DNA of 64,000 bases, taken from positions 310,001 through 374,000 of the forward strand of contig NZ_JOEM01000005.1 of assembly GCF_000718135.1 (NCBI RefSeq). The letters are read 5' to 3'. Positions within the stretch are counted from its first letter, which is position 1. Each line of letters opens with the position of its first letter. Below, piece after piece: positions 43,076 through 52,153 of the stretch. Source of the DNA: Streptomyces cyaneofuscatus. GTDB taxonomy: Bacteria > Actinomycetota > Actinomycetes > Streptomycetales > Streptomycetaceae. A model generated the notes under the pieces. The model saw only the letters and a list, made by a program, of their open reading frames with translations, had not been told where the DNA came from and ran no database searches. The position numbers were made by a program, and so were the translations under genes.

Positions 43076-43159
43076 CTCCACCAGGTCCGCGCGGAGGTGA
43101 CTACTTCACCAGGTCCGCACGGAGGTGACTACTTCACCAGGTCCGCACGGAGGTCGTCG
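43076..43159. repeat. Three 28-bp tandem copies of a gene 3' end
   Basis: Units at 43076, 43104 and 43132 share CACCAGGTCCGCACGGAGG and ACTAC. The unit at 43132 is the true C-terminal coding part (LRADLV) of the siderophore-binding gene; the other two are copies past the stop codon. The first has one C-to-G-type change. Confidence 0.85.
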
Positions 43160-44166
43160 AGGACCAGGCCGGCGGCGGTGACGCCGAGGCCCAGGTACCA
43201 GGTCTCGTCGGAGACGTCTTTGGCCCGGCCCTCCTTCACCGCGTCGAGCTTCTTCCACAGCGGGTTGGCCTGCGCGGTGTCGCGCTGGGTCGCCTTCGCG
43301 TCGCCGTAGACACCGGTGAAGATCCAGTCGGCGTCCGCCTCGTCGATCCGCTCCGGGCTGATCTCGGTGGCGAGGTCGTCGATCTGCTGGTTCTTCGGGC
43401 GGGGCAGGCCGACGTCCTCCAGGATCGTGCCGATGAACGACGCCTTGGCGTAGAGGCGGAGGCGGTCGGGCATGTAGCGGACCATCGAGACGGTCGGCTT
43501 GTCGGCGCCGATGTCCTCGCCGAGCTTCTCCGCCTTCGCCTGGTAGGCGGCCAGCGCCGAGTGGGCCCGCTCGGTGCGGTCCAGGGCGGCCGCGTTGAGG
43601 AGGTAGTTCTCCTTCCAGGTGAAGCCCGGGCGGATGGAGAAGACGGTCGGGGCGATCTTGGACAGCTCGTCGTACTTGTCGGCCGCGCGCAGCTGGCTGC
43701 CGAGGATCAGGTCGGGCTTCAGGCCCGCGATGGCTTCCAGGTTGAGGCTGTTGATCGTGCCGACGCTCTTCGGGCTCCCCGCGCCCTTCTCCAGGTACGA
43801 GGGGATGGCCGCGTCGCCCTCGCTGGGCGCGTAGCCGACGGGCTTCAGGCCGAGCGAAACAACGTTGTCGAACTCGCCGACGTCGAGGACGACCACGCGC
43901 TTCGGGGCGGCCTTGATCTCGCTCTTGCCCATGGCGTGGGTGACGGTACGGGGGAACCGGCCGGGCTCGGCCTCGGTGCCGTACGCCGCCGTCTTCTTCG
44001 CCGCGTCCGCGAAGTCCTTGCCGCCGGTGGCGACGGCCGCCTTCTTGTCACCGCCGGCGTCCGCCTTGCCCGTGTCCCCGCCGTCGCCGCTCCCGCAGGC
44101 CGAGAGGGAGAGGGCGGCGGCGACCGCCAGGGCGACTGCGGCGGTGGGGCGGGGCCGAAGGGACAT
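43129..44166 (-). CDS. Iron-siderophore ABC transporter binding lipoprotein
   Basis: The 345-residue lipoprotein has a lipobox SLSACGS (Cys24) and a class III binding fold: RVVVLDVGEFDNVVSLGLKP, LNLEAIAGLKPDLILGSQLR, YMPDRLRLYAKASFIGTILE and DADWIFTGVYGDAK. It belongs to the FecB/FhuD family for ferric siderophores. AGGAG precedes ATG 44166, and a weak iron box lies 49 bp upstream. No permease or ATPase genes are adjacent, so it must work with a transporter encoded elsewhere. Confidence 0.88.
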   Translation of the reverse strand: MSLRPRPTAAVALAVAAALSLSACGSGDGGDTGKADAGGDKKAAVATGGKDFADAAKKTAAYGTEAEPGRFPRTVTHAMGKSEIKAAPKRVVVLDVGEFDNVVSLGLKPVGYAPSEGDAAIPSYLEKGAGSPKSVGTINSLNLEAIAGLKPDLILGSQLRAADKYDELSKIAPTVFSIRPGFTWKENYLLNAAALDRTERAHSALAAYQAKAEKLGEDIGADKPTVSMVRYMPDRLRLYAKASFIGTILEDVGLPRPKNQQIDDLATEISPERIDEADADWIFTGVYGDAKATQRDTAQANPLWKKLDAVKEGRAKDVSDETWYLGLGVTAAGLVLDDLRADLVK

Positions 44167-44214
44167 CGGTTGCTCCTGCTGGTGCGCGTACGTGCATGGG
44201 GCACGCCTGTTTGG

Positions 44215-44233
44215 TTAGGGCTGCCTCACCCTA
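44215..44233. promoter_or_regulatory. Weak iron box before the siderophore-binding gene
   Basis: TTAGGGCTGCCTCACCCTA matches the DtxR-type consensus at 12 of 19 positions, mostly in the outer arms. Its position before an iron-uptake gene supports it. Confidence 0.5.
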
Positions 44234-44377
44234 GGCGCGGCCGCCTCCGCCAGCACACTCACCCCCTCCCGCTCAGGAGAATCCGGGCATCACCACCCTT
44301 ATGTGTGAAGTGCGGTGGCTCGTGTTGTTCGGCTGGAAGTGCGAAAACTAGCTTTCGTAGCCGGAGGTGACGAGTCC

Positions 44378-45703
44378 ATGACTGCCTGTGCCATCGAGGG
44401 CGGAACCGCCGGGGCCGCCACGACGGCGGATCCCGGCCCTGAAGAGTCCGGCGAGCCGGAGGAACCCGTCGGCGCGGAGTCCGCCGGGGCGGAGGGGGCT
44501 GCCGGGGCGGAGGGGGCTGCCGGGGCGGTTCGGGCCGGGCCCGCCACACCCTGGGCCGGTGCTCCCCGCGCCCCGGGGACGTTCACGCTGACCGCCGACG
44601 GCGCGTACGGGGCCCGGCTGACGGCGGCGCCCGGTGCGCCCGGTGAGCAGCGGGCCTGGTACCCGGAGCGCTGGACGCTGGACGGGCCCGAGCCCTATGC
44701 CGTACCGCTGCCGCTCCACCAGCCCGAGGAGCCGGACGCGCAGGTGGTGCCGCTGGCCGACGGGCGGGTGCTGATCCGGCGGCGGGTGGCGGACCGCCAG
44801 ATGTTCTCGCTGCTCTACCCGACCGGGCCCGCCACCGGCGAACTGGTCCTCGGCGCGGTCGAGTGCGACGGGATGACGCTGCTGCCGCCCTCGCCGGACG
44901 GCTCCACCGTGTACGGCCTCTCGGCGGGCGACCACTCCTCCCTGCTGTGGCTGGTGGCCGGCGGCGCCTTCGGTCCTGAGCTGGTCGCGGAGATCCCCGG
45001 GCACTGCTCGGGCGGGGTCTGGCTGGACCGGGCGGGCCGGATGCTGGCCCTGGACCGGCAGCTGCCGGGCGGCGGGCCGGTCAAGGCGGTCGCCGTGGAC
45101 CTGGAGCGGAACGGCGAGGTGACCCCGCTGCTCCAGATCGCCCCTTTGAGCGACGACCGGCTGCTGCTGGCCGACCCGGACAGCGGGCTGCTGCTGATCC
45201 GCTCGGACGCGCCGGGCCACGACCGGCTCGGCTGGGGTGTCCTCGGCAGCTGTCTGCCCGTGCGCTTCCCGGAGTGCCTGCGGCCGGCGGATGTGGCGGT
45301 GACCCCGTTCGCGGTGCAGCCGGGGCAGATGCTGATGCCGGAGAGCTGCGCCGTCGCCCTGCGCATCGACGGGGCGGCGGGGAGCTGGGTGGGGGTGTGG
45401 CGTCCGCAGGGGCGGCGGCTGCACCAGCTCGCGGCGCCGGAGGGCTGGTCGGCGGGGGCCGGTTACTGGAGCCGGGACGGGGTGCTGCACCTGCCGTACG
45501 CGAACGCGGCGACGCCCTGCGCCGTGGCCCGGATCGAGGCCCCGGGCGACGACGTACCGCTCCCGGAGACCGGCGGGACGGACGGGACCGACGGCGATGC
45601 GAGCGGAACGGAACCGTCCGGCGCCGTCACCCCTCCTGTCGTGTGTAAGCCGGTTCCGTTGGGGCAGGCGCCTCTGCACCGAGCGGCGGCGCCACCTGAC
45701 TAA
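44378..45703 (+). CDS. Conserved hypothetical protein, beta-rich, 441 aa
   Basis: The N-terminal 65 residues are acidic and low complexity (GAEGAAGAEGAAGA). The rest is rich in short strands and Gly/Asp turns, as in a beta-propeller (PLADGRVLIRRRVADRQMFS, LPPSPDGSTVYGLSAGDHSS, LWLVAGGAFGPELVAEIPGH, RLLLADPDSGLLLIRSDAPG). There is no signal peptide, so it is probably cytoplasmic. ATG 44378 follows GGAGGTGA. The leader can fold into a hairpin that ends at this ribosome site. Function unknown. Confidence 0.8.
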   Translation: MTACAIEGGTAGAATTADPGPEESGEPEEPVGAESAGAEGAAGAEGAAGAVRAGPATPWAGAPRAPGTFTLTADGAYGARLTAAPGAPGEQRAWYPERWTLDGPEPYAVPLPLHQPEEPDAQVVPLADGRVLIRRRVADRQMFSLLYPTGPATGELVLGAVECDGMTLLPPSPDGSTVYGLSAGDHSSLLWLVAGGAFGPELVAEIPGHCSGGVWLDRAGRMLALDRQLPGGGPVKAVAVDLERNGEVTPLLQIAPLSDDRLLLADPDSGLLLIRSDAPGHDRLGWGVLGSCLPVRFPECLRPADVAVTPFAVQPGQMLMPESCAVALRIDGAAGSWVGVWRPQGRRLHQLAAPEGWSAGAGYWSRDGVLHLPYANAATPCAVARIEAPGDDVPLPETGGTDGTDGDASGTEPSGAVTPPVVCKPVPLGQAPLHRAAAPPD

Positions 45704-45854
45704 ACTCGGCGCCTGGGCTACGCAGCCGTACCGGGCGGGCGCCGACGGTGACCGCGCCGGAGGGCGGCAAGGCTTGCGAACACGAGTACGCAACACGCAT
45801 ACGTACGTGCGACACAGGTAACAGGTAAGCGATCACAACGGGGTGACTTCCCAG

Positions 45855-46028
45855 ATGTCTGAAGCCCGAACCGACACGACCACGCCGCGTACGCCGGGGG
45901 GCGACGCGGAGGGGGCCGGGACCGGCGGTTCCGGAAAGCACCGAGGGGGTGCGTCGATGGAGAACACGTCGGTGCAGCCGCACGGGCGCCACCGCAGGCC
46001 CGCCCAGGAGGAATCCAGGGCGGCCTGA
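45855..46028 (+). CDS. Small hydrophilic protein, 57 aa (tentative)
   Basis: ATG 45855 follows GGGGTGA with 9-nt spacing. The peptide (MSEARTDTTTPRTPGG..., ending HRRPAQEESRAA) is polar and probably disordered. A promoter-like TAAACT lies at about 45700, and a very strong terminator with a T-tract lies 23 bp after the stop, so a discrete short transcript of about 380 nt is likely. It could be a small mRNA or partly a regulatory RNA. In-frame GTG 45843 is an alternative start. Confidence 0.5.
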   Translation: MSEARTDTTTPRTPGGDAEGAGTGGSGKHRGGASMENTSVQPHGRHRRPAQEESRAA

Positions 46029-46050
46029 GCTGTAGCGCAGCAGCATGAGT

Positions 46051-46101
46051 TGGGCCCGGGTGCATACGGCTGTTCGCCGTATGCACCCGGGCCCACTTTT
46101 T
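46051..46101 (+). terminator. Exceptionally strong intrinsic terminator
   Basis: TGGGCCCGGGTGCATACGGC (46051-46070) pairs without mismatch over 20 bp with 46076-46095. The loop is TGTTC, and CTTTTTGC follows. A real T-tract is rare in this window, so this is the clearest Rho-independent terminator of the + strand. The 14 bp after it lead into a convergent gene. Confidence 0.92.
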
Positions 46102-46109
46102 GCTTTCCC

Positions 46110-47057
46110 CTACTCCCGCTTGAGGCCGAGCACTTCGGCGGCCGCGAAGGTCTCGTTCGGCGGCCGGTCCGCGTAGTACGGGGTGATCAGCTCGTCCAGC
46201 TCGGCGAAGGTGAACGTCTCCTTCGCCGCGTCGAACTTGGCCGCCACCCTGGGCCGTTCGACGATCGCGACCATGCCCCCGTGGACGACGAGCAGCTGCC
46301 CGTTGACCCCGGCCGCGGCGGGTGAGGCGAGATAGCCGACGAGCGGGGAGACATGCTCGGGGGCCAGCGCGTCGAGCGTGCCGTCGGCCGGTTCCTGGAA
46401 GCCCGCGAACACGTCCTCGGTCATCCGGGTCCGGGCGCGCGGGCAGATGGCGTTGGCGGTGACGCCGTACTTGGCGAGGGCGAGCGCGGTGGAGGTGGTG
46501 AGGCCGACGATGCCGCCCTTGGCCGCCGCGTAGTTGGGCTGCCCGGCGGAGCCCGCGAGGTACGCCTCCGACGAGGTGTTGACGACCCGCCCGTAGACCG
46601 GGCCCCCGGTCTCCTTGGAGCGGGAGCGCCAGTGGGCGGCGGCGAAGTGGGTGGTGTTGAAGTGGCCCTTGAGGTGGACGCGGATGACCGCGTCCCACTC
46701 GTCCTCGCTCATCGAGAAGATCATCCGGTCGCGCAGGATGCCCGCGTTGTTGACCAGGATGTCGAGCTTTCCGTAGGCGGAGACGGCCAACTCCACGAGT
46801 TCTCGCGCCTGTTCGTGGTCGGAGACGTCTCCGAGGTGGGCGGTCGCCCGGCCGCCCGCCGCACGGATCTCGGCGGCGACCTCCTCGGCGGGGGCGGCGG
46901 ACGCCTCGCCCGAGCCGTCGCGGCCGGGCTGCCCGTAGTCGTTGACGACGACAGCCGCGCCGAGCCGGGCCAGTTCGAGGGCCTCGGCGCGGCCGAGACC
47001 GCGGCCTGCTCCGGTGACGATCGCGGACAGCCCGTCCAGCGGGAGGGGAAGTGACAT
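46110..47057 (-). CDS. HSD17B4/MFE-2-like SDR, 3-hydroxyacyl-CoA dehydrogenase type
   Basis: The 315-residue SDR has AIVTGAGRGLGRAEALELAR, then VVVNDYGQPGRDGSGEASAA (the insertion typical of the MFE-2/HSD17B4 branch), ILVNNAGILRDRMIFSMSED, VVNTSSEAYLAGSAGQPNYA and a YAAAKGG active site. Human and mycobacterial relatives oxidise 3-hydroxyacyl-CoA, including sterol side chains. Its size is close to that of mycobacterial steroid-pathway homologues. ATG 47057 has GAGGA just upstream. Last gene of the MaoC, ADH, SDR unit; beta-oxidation step 3. Confidence 0.9.
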   Translation of the reverse strand: MSLPLPLDGLSAIVTGAGRGLGRAEALELARLGAAVVVNDYGQPGRDGSGEASAAPAEEVAAEIRAAGGRATAHLGDVSDHEQARELVELAVSAYGKLDILVNNAGILRDRMIFSMSEDEWDAVIRVHLKGHFNTTHFAAAHWRSRSKETGGPVYGRVVNTSSEAYLAGSAGQPNYAAAKGGIVGLTTSTALALAKYGVTANAICPRARTRMTEDVFAGFQEPADGTLDALAPEHVSPLVGYLASPAAAGVNGQLLVVHGGMVAIVERPRVAAKFDAAKETFTFAELDELITPYYADRPPNETFAAAEVLGLKRE

Positions 47058-47108
47058 CACGGTCCTCGGCTTCCTTCGGTACGGGCGGGGTTCGGAGTCG
47101 GGCGGGGT

Positions 47109-48185
47109 TCAGAGTTCGATGCAGGTACGCAGCGACTCCCCGGTCCGCATCTGGTCCAGCGCGTCGTTGACCTCCTCCAGCCGGACCCGGTGGGTGATCA
47201 TCGACTCCAGGTCGATCCGGCCGGCCCGCCAGAGCGCGATGGCCCGCTCGTAGGAGCGCAGGACGTCCCCGCCGCCGTACATCGAGGGGAGGATGCGCTT
47301 CTCGTCGAAGAACAGCTCGAACATGTTGACCTGGAAGTGGTCGTCCATCGCCCCGGCGCCGACGACGCAGAGGGTGCCGCCGCGCCGGGTGTGCTCGTAG
47401 GCGGTGCGGGCGGTGGCGGACTTGCCGACGACCTCGAAGACGTAGTCGAAGCCCTCGCCGCCGGTGATGCGCTGTTTGGCGTCGGCCAGTTGGTCGGGGG
47501 CGACGGCCTCGGTGGCGCCGAAGCGGAGGGCGGCCTCGCGGCGGGAGGCCACCGGGTCGACAGCGACGATCTGGGCGGCGCCCTGGACGCGGGCGCCCTG
47601 GATGGTGGAGATGCCGACGCCGCCGCAGCCGATGACGGCGACCGACGAACCCGCCTCCACCTTTGCTGTGTTGATGGCCGCGCCGAGGCCGGTGGTGACC
47701 CCGCAGCCGATCAGGGCGGCGATCTCGAAGGGCACGTCGTCGGGGATCGGCACCGCGCAGCCCGCGCCGACGACGACCTCCTCGGTGAAGGTGCCGGTGC
47801 CCGCGAAGCCGAAGACGTCGCCGCCGGGGCGCTTGAAGTTGGGGGTGCCCGCGTTCATGAAGCCCGCGAGGCAGAGCTGGGTCTGGCCGCGCTTGCAGGA
47901 CGGACAGGCTCCGCAGGCGGGCAGCCAGCAGACGAGGACCCGGTCGCCGGCGCTGAGGCCGCTCACCCCGTCCCCGACGTCGACGACCTCGCCCGCGCCC
48001 TCGTGGCCGGGGATGAAGGGGGCGGGCTGGGGGAGGATGCCGCTCATCGCGGAGACGTCGGAGTGGCAGAGGCCGGTGGCCCGGATGCGGAGCTTGACCT
48101 TTCCGGGGCCGAACCCCACCGCCTCGACGTCGTCGAGGACTTCCAGCTTCTCCTGGCCTATCTCGTGCAGTACGGCTGCGCGCAT
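47109..48185 (-). CDS. Zinc-dependent alcohol dehydrogenase (class III-like)
   Basis: The 358-residue MDR enzyme has the catalytic zinc region ATGLCHSDVSAMSG and GHEGAGEVVDVGDG. The structural zinc cysteines are in CWLPACGACPSCKRGQTQLC, and the NAD site is VAVIGCGGVGISTIQGARVQ. It would oxidise primary alcohols or hydroxymethyl compounds. In this operon a likely task is to oxidise a terminal alcohol of the growth substrate before CoA activation. It lies between the MaoC and SDR genes with short gaps (67 and 51 bp). Confidence 0.93.
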   Translation of the reverse strand: MRAAVLHEIGQEKLEVLDDVEAVGFGPGKVKLRIRATGLCHSDVSAMSGILPQPAPFIPGHEGAGEVVDVGDGVSGLSAGDRVLVCWLPACGACPSCKRGQTQLCLAGFMNAGTPNFKRPGGDVFGFAGTGTFTEEVVVGAGCAVPIPDDVPFEIAALIGCGVTTGLGAAINTAKVEAGSSVAVIGCGGVGISTIQGARVQGAAQIVAVDPVASRREAALRFGATEAVAPDQLADAKQRITGGEGFDYVFEVVGKSATARTAYEHTRRGGTLCVVGAGAMDDHFQVNMFELFFDEKRILPSMYGGGDVLRSYERAIALWRAGRIDLESMITHRVRLEEVNDALDQMRTGESLRTCIEL

Positions 48186-48252
48186 GGGTACGGCTCCCCT
48201 CGAATCGGCTGCCAGAAAGGGTGCTGCTGAGTGCTGCTGGGTTCCGGTGTGC

Positions 48253-49110
48253 TCAGGAGTGTTCGACGAGCGTGTCCGCGAGGACCGGTGCGTCGTCCCG
48301 CTCTGCGGCGCTGACCGTCACCTGGACCCGGCCGTCCCCGGCCGCCCACATCCGGATACGGAGGGTCTCGCCGGGGAAGACCACTCCGGCGAAGCGGGTG
48401 CGGTAGGCGGTGATACGGGAGACGTCGCCGTCCAGCAGGGTGTCGGTGACGGCCTTGAGGGTCATGCCGTACGTGCACAGCCCGTGCAGGATCGGCCGGT
48501 CGAAGCCGGCCAGCTTGGCGAAGGCGGGGTCCGCGTGGAGCGGGTTCCAGTCCCCGGAGAGCCGGTAGAGCAGCGCCTGGTCCTCGCGGATCGGGCGTTC
48601 GACCGTGCGGTCCGGGTCGCGGTCCGGCGGGGTGAGGCGGTCGGACGGCCCGCGCTCTCCGCCGAAGCCGCCCTCCCCCCGTACGAAGATCTGGGCGTCG
48701 TTGGTCCAGAGCGGACCGTCCTCGTCGCTCGCCTCGGTACGCAGCACGATGACGGCGGCCTTGCCCTTGTCGTACACCGCCGCGACCTTCGAGGTCTGTT
48801 CGGCCCGGCCGGTCACGGGGATCGGCCGGTGCACGCGTACGGTCTGGCCGCCGTGCAGGACGGCGGCGAGGTCTACGTCGATGCCGGGCGCGCCCATCCC
48901 GCTGAACGCGGCCGTTCCGGCGCCGGCGACGGTGGCGAAGCTCGGCAGCACCTGGAGCCGGGACTCCAGGGTGTAGCGCAGCTCGTCGGGGTCGGTGGCG
49001 GGGATCCCCGCGCCGAGGCCCAGGTGGTAGAGCTGGACGTCCTTGTGGTTCCAGGCGATCTCGGCTCGGCGGGGGTCGGCGGCGAGGGCCGCTGGGGCAT
49101 CGATGGGCAT
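48253..49110 (-). CDS. MaoC-family enoyl-CoA hydratase 2
   Basis: Adds water to a trans-2-enoyl-CoA to give the (R)-3-hydroxyacyl-CoA. The 285-residue protein has a double hot-dog fold. The hydratase-2 motif YRLSGDWNPLHADPAFAKLA (catalytic Asp and His) is followed by GFDRPILHGLCTYG. The length matches mycobacterial steroid-linked MaoC proteins of about 286 residues. A KstR-like operator lies 130 bp upstream. First gene of the unit with ADH and SDR; beta-oxidation step 2. Confidence 0.92.
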   Translation of the reverse strand: MPIDAPAALAADPRRAEIAWNHKDVQLYHLGLGAGIPATDPDELRYTLESRLQVLPSFATVAGAGTAAFSGMGAPGIDVDLAAVLHGGQTVRVHRPIPVTGRAEQTSKVAAVYDKGKAAVIVLRTEASDEDGPLWTNDAQIFVRGEGGFGGERGPSDRLTPPDRDPDRTVERPIREDQALLYRLSGDWNPLHADPAFAKLAGFDRPILHGLCTYGMTLKAVTDTLLDGDVSRITAYRTRFAGVVFPGETLRIRMWAAGDGRVQVTVSAAERDDAPVLADTLVEHS

Positions 49111-49239
49111 GGCGAAGCCGCTCCTTGACGGGGGAGACCGACGGGAGGCCGACGGGAGGCCGACGGTGGAGACCTCGGTGCGGCTGTCCGCACCGCCGAC
49201 CGCACCGAGGCCGCGCGGGGACCGGCAGGACGCGCCGTT

Positions 49240-49255
49240 CTAGAACGCGTTCTAG
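49240..49255. promoter_or_regulatory. KstR-like operator upstream of the MaoC unit
   Basis: CTAGAACGCGTTCTAG is a perfect 16-bp palindrome. Its core TAGAACGCGTTCTA (49241-49254) fits TNNAACNNGTTNNA, the motif bound by the TetR-family steroid repressor KstR in mycobacteria and rhodococci. A TTATACAT -10-like box lies just upstream of it on the minus strand, so binding would block transcription start. Confidence 0.8.
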
Positions 49256-49340
49256 CCGATGGCCCATGTATAACGCAGCCCCCGGAAGTTGGGAAGACTG
49301 CTGACATCACGTCAGATACGCTGCCCCCGCATGCGGTTGC

Positions 49341-50822
49341 TCAGACCCGCTCCTGCGCCTTCACCTTCGCCGCCTGCTCCTCCCGTACGCGGGGCGTCCG
49401 GTGGTTCGGCAGCCACGCCAGCATCACCAGGACCCCGACCAGCAGCACCCCGCACGCCGTACGGAACGCCGTGGCGTACCCGGCGGTGACCTCGGCCGGG
49501 TCGACCGAGCCCGCCGTGCGGGCGGCGGCGACCGTGGACAGCACCGCGAGGCCGAGGGCGCCGCCCATGGTGCGGGAGGTGTTGACCAGGCCGGAGACGA
49601 GTCCGGCGTCCCCGGCGGCCGCGCCGGAGGTGGCGAGGGTGGCCAGCGGGGTGGAGGCGAGCCCGGCACCGGCCATCATCAGGACGCCGGGCAGGCAGAT
49701 CGCGGTGAGGTAGGAACCGTCGACGCCCATGGTGGACTGCCAGCCGAAGCCCGCGGCGGTGATCAGCACCCCGCCGACGGCGAGACTCTTGGCCCCCGTG
49801 CGCGCCATGATCCGGGGCGCGGCCTTGGAGCCGATGATGACGGCAGCCGAGGTCGGCATCAGGGCCAGACCCGCCTCCAACGGCGAGTAGCCCAGCACGT
49901 TCTGGGCGTAGACGGTCATGAAGTACCACATGGAGAAGGTCGCCGACCCCATGAGGAACATCGACACGTTGGCCGAGGAGACGGCCCGTACGCCGAACAC
50001 CCGCAGCGGGATCAGCGGCACCGACGTCCGCGCCTCGACCAGGACGAACGTGGCCAGCAGCACCGCTCCCGCGAGCAGCGGTACGAGGGTGGCGGCGGCC
50101 GTCCAGCCGACGGCCTCCGTCTGGACGATGCCGTACGCGACGGTGGCGAGGCCCGCGGTGACGAGGACGGCGCCCAGCAGGTCGATGCGGCGGCGGTCGC
50201 CTGCCCTGCCCTCGGTGATCCACAGGGCGGCGGCGACCAGGACGAGGGCGCCGACGGGGACGTTGATGAGAAGGACCCAGCGCCAGGAGAGGGCGTCGGT
50301 GAGGACCCCGCCGATGAGCCCGCCGGCCGCGCCGCCGCCCGCGCCGACCGCCATCCAGGTCGCTATCGCCTTGGTCCGGGCGGGCCCCTCGGGCACGGCG
50401 GCGGTGAGGATGGTGAGCGTGGCGGGGGCCAGGACGGCGGCCCCGAGGCCCTGCGCTCCCCGGGCCGCGAGGAGCTGCCAGCCCTCCTGGGCGAAGCCGC
50501 CCGCGAGGGAGGCCGCGGTGAAGACGCCGAGCCCGACGAGGAACATCCGCTTGCGCCCGTAGATGTCGGCGGCCCGCCCGCCCAGCAGCATGAACCCGGC
50601 GAACGCGATCGAGTAGGCGTTGACGACCCACTGGAGCGCGCTGTGGCTCAGCCCCAGGTCGGCGCGCATGGAGGGCAGCGCCACGTTGACCACGGACACG
50701 TCGAGGACGACGAGGAACTGGCCGGTGCAGGCGGCGAGCACGACGGCCCAGGCGCCGGTGGGTATGCGGGAGCGGGAGGTACGGGTGGGCGCGGGTGCGG
50801 GGACGTCTGCCATGCCGGTCAT
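49341..50822 (-). CDS. DHA2-family (EmrB/QacA-like) MFS exporter
   Basis: The 493-residue protein has 14 predicted helices: VVLAACTGQFLVVLDVSVVN with VALPSMRADLGLSHSALQWV, LLGGRAADIYGRKRMFLVGL, and RGAQGLGAAVLAPATLTILT. It sits between the MaoC and thiolase units on the same strand. It may export pathway intermediates or an unrelated drug. ATG 50822 lacks a good ribosome site; ATG 50813 is the other option. The 230-bp gap below it (49111-49340) holds the KstR-like operator. Confidence 0.88.
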   Translation of the reverse strand: MTGMADVPAPAPTRTSRSRIPTGAWAVVLAACTGQFLVVLDVSVVNVALPSMRADLGLSHSALQWVVNAYSIAFAGFMLLGGRAADIYGRKRMFLVGLGVFTAASLAGGFAQEGWQLLAARGAQGLGAAVLAPATLTILTAAVPEGPARTKAIATWMAVGAGGGAAGGLIGGVLTDALSWRWVLLINVPVGALVLVAAALWITEGRAGDRRRIDLLGAVLVTAGLATVAYGIVQTEAVGWTAAATLVPLLAGAVLLATFVLVEARTSVPLIPLRVFGVRAVSSANVSMFLMGSATFSMWYFMTVYAQNVLGYSPLEAGLALMPTSAAVIIGSKAAPRIMARTGAKSLAVGGVLITAAGFGWQSTMGVDGSYLTAICLPGVLMMAGAGLASTPLATLATSGAAAGDAGLVSGLVNTSRTMGGALGLAVLSTVAAARTAGSVDPAEVTAGYATAFRTACGVLLVGVLVMLAWLPNHRTPRVREEQAAKVKAQERV

Positions 50823-50935
50823 GGTCGCAGGTAGTGGATGCCCCGTACATCGGGTATCGGTAGGAGATCCTGGGCCCGGGGCGTCCTAGGTCAGAAGTCC
50901 TGGCCCCGGCCCTCGTCGGCGAACCCGCCGGGCCC

Positions 50936-52126
50936 TCACCGCCGCAGCAGCGTCACCACCGCCGCCCCGCCCAGTCCGATGTTGTGCGCGAGGCCGGTGC
51001 GGGCGCCCGGGACCTGGCGCGGGCCCGCCTCCCCGCGCAGCTGCCAGGTCAGCTCGGCGGCCTGGGCGATCCCGGTCGCGCCCAGCGGGTGCCCCTTGGA
51101 GATCAGCCCGCCCGACGGGTTGACCACCCACCGACCGCCGTACGTCGTCGCCCCCGACTCCACGAGCTTGCCGGACTCCCCCTCGCCGCAGAGGCCGAGC
51201 GCCTCGTAGGTGAGGAGCTCGTTGATGGAGAAGCAGTCGTGCAGCTCGATCACGTCGAGATCGCCGGGGCCGAGGCCGGAGGCCGCGTACACCTGCTCGG
51301 CGGCGGCACGGGACATCGGGGCACCGACCGCGTCGATGCAGGTGCCGGAGGCGAAGGAGGCGTCGGTGTCGGTGGTCATGGCCTGGGCGGCGATCTCCAC
51401 CGCCCGCTCCCCCAGGCCGTGCGCCTCGACGAACCGCTCGGAGACCACCACGGCGGCCGCCGCGCCGTCGGAGGTGGGTGAGCACTGGAGCTTGGTGAGG
51501 GGGTCGTGGACGGTACGGGCGGCGAGGATCTCCTCCACCGTGTACGGGTCCTGGAACTGGGCGTACGGGTTGTCCACCGAGTGCCGGTGGTTCTTGGCCC
51601 CGACCGCCGCGAGCTGCGCGGGCGTGGTCCCGTACCGCCGCATGTGCTCGCGGGCCGCGTTGCCGAAGATCTGCGCGGTGGGCGGGGACATCTCGAAGCC
51701 GTGGGCGGCGGCCATGACCCCGTAGTGCCGGGCGACAGGTGAGGCCGCGAAGTCCCCGCTCCCCTCACTGCCACCGCCCAGTGAGCCCCGGGCCATCTTC
51801 TCGAAGCCGACGGCGAGGACGCAGTCGCCGGCGCCGCCCTCGACGAACTGCCGGGCCAGCATCAGGGCGGTGGAGCCGGTGGCGCAGTTGTTGTTGACGT
51901 TGTAGACGGGGATGCCGGTCAGCCCCAGCTCGTAGACGGCCCGCTGCCCGGCGGTGGAGGCCTGGAAGCAGTAGCCGACGGGGACCTGCTCGACCTGGTC
52001 GTACCGGACCCCCGCGTCCGCCAGCGCGGCGGCGCCCGCCTCGCGGACCATGTCCCAGTACTGCCAGTCGCGGGTCTCCGGCTTCTCGAATTTCGTCATG
52101 CCGACGCCGACGATGTAGGCCTTCAT
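50936..52126 (-). CDS. SCP-x/lipid-transfer-type thiolase
   Basis: The 396-residue thiolase has the nucleophile region [20 protein letters not shown] and the C-terminal [14 protein letters not shown] with [43 protein letters not shown] and [16 protein letters not shown] mark the SCP-x/Ltp branch, used for branched or sterol acyl-CoA thiolysis or retro-aldol cleavage. It has no fused SCP2 domain. It starts 27 bp after the fused acyl-CoA dehydrogenase gene, surely co-transcribed. Beta-oxidation step 4. Confidence 0.92.
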   Translation of the reverse strand: MKAYIVGVGMTKFEKPETRDWQYWDMVREAGAAALADAGVRYDQVEQVPVGYCFQASTAGQRAVYELGLTGIPVYNVNNNCATGSTALMLARQFVEGGAGDCVLAVGFEKMARGSLGGGSEGSGDFAASPVARHYGVMAAAHGFEMSPPTAQIFGNAAREHMRRYGTTPAQLAAVGAKNHRHSVDNPYAQFQDPYTVEEILAARTVHDPLTKLQCSPTSDGAAAAVVVSERFVEAHGLGERAVEIAAQAMTTDTDASFASGTCIDAVGAPMSRAAAEQVYAASGLGPGDLDVIELHDCFSINELLTYEALGLCGEGESGKLVESGATTYGGRWVVNPSGGLISKGHPLGATGIAQAAELTWQLRGEAGPRQVPGARTGLAHNIGLGGAAVVTLLRR

Positions 52127-52153
52127 CTTCCGAGTCCTCTCTTCTGCCCGTGC

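Noticed and set aside
49301..49315. CTGAC-ATCAC-GTCAG as an operator or terminator
   Set aside because: The arms are only 5 bp with no clear promoter or gene-end relation; chance is likely.
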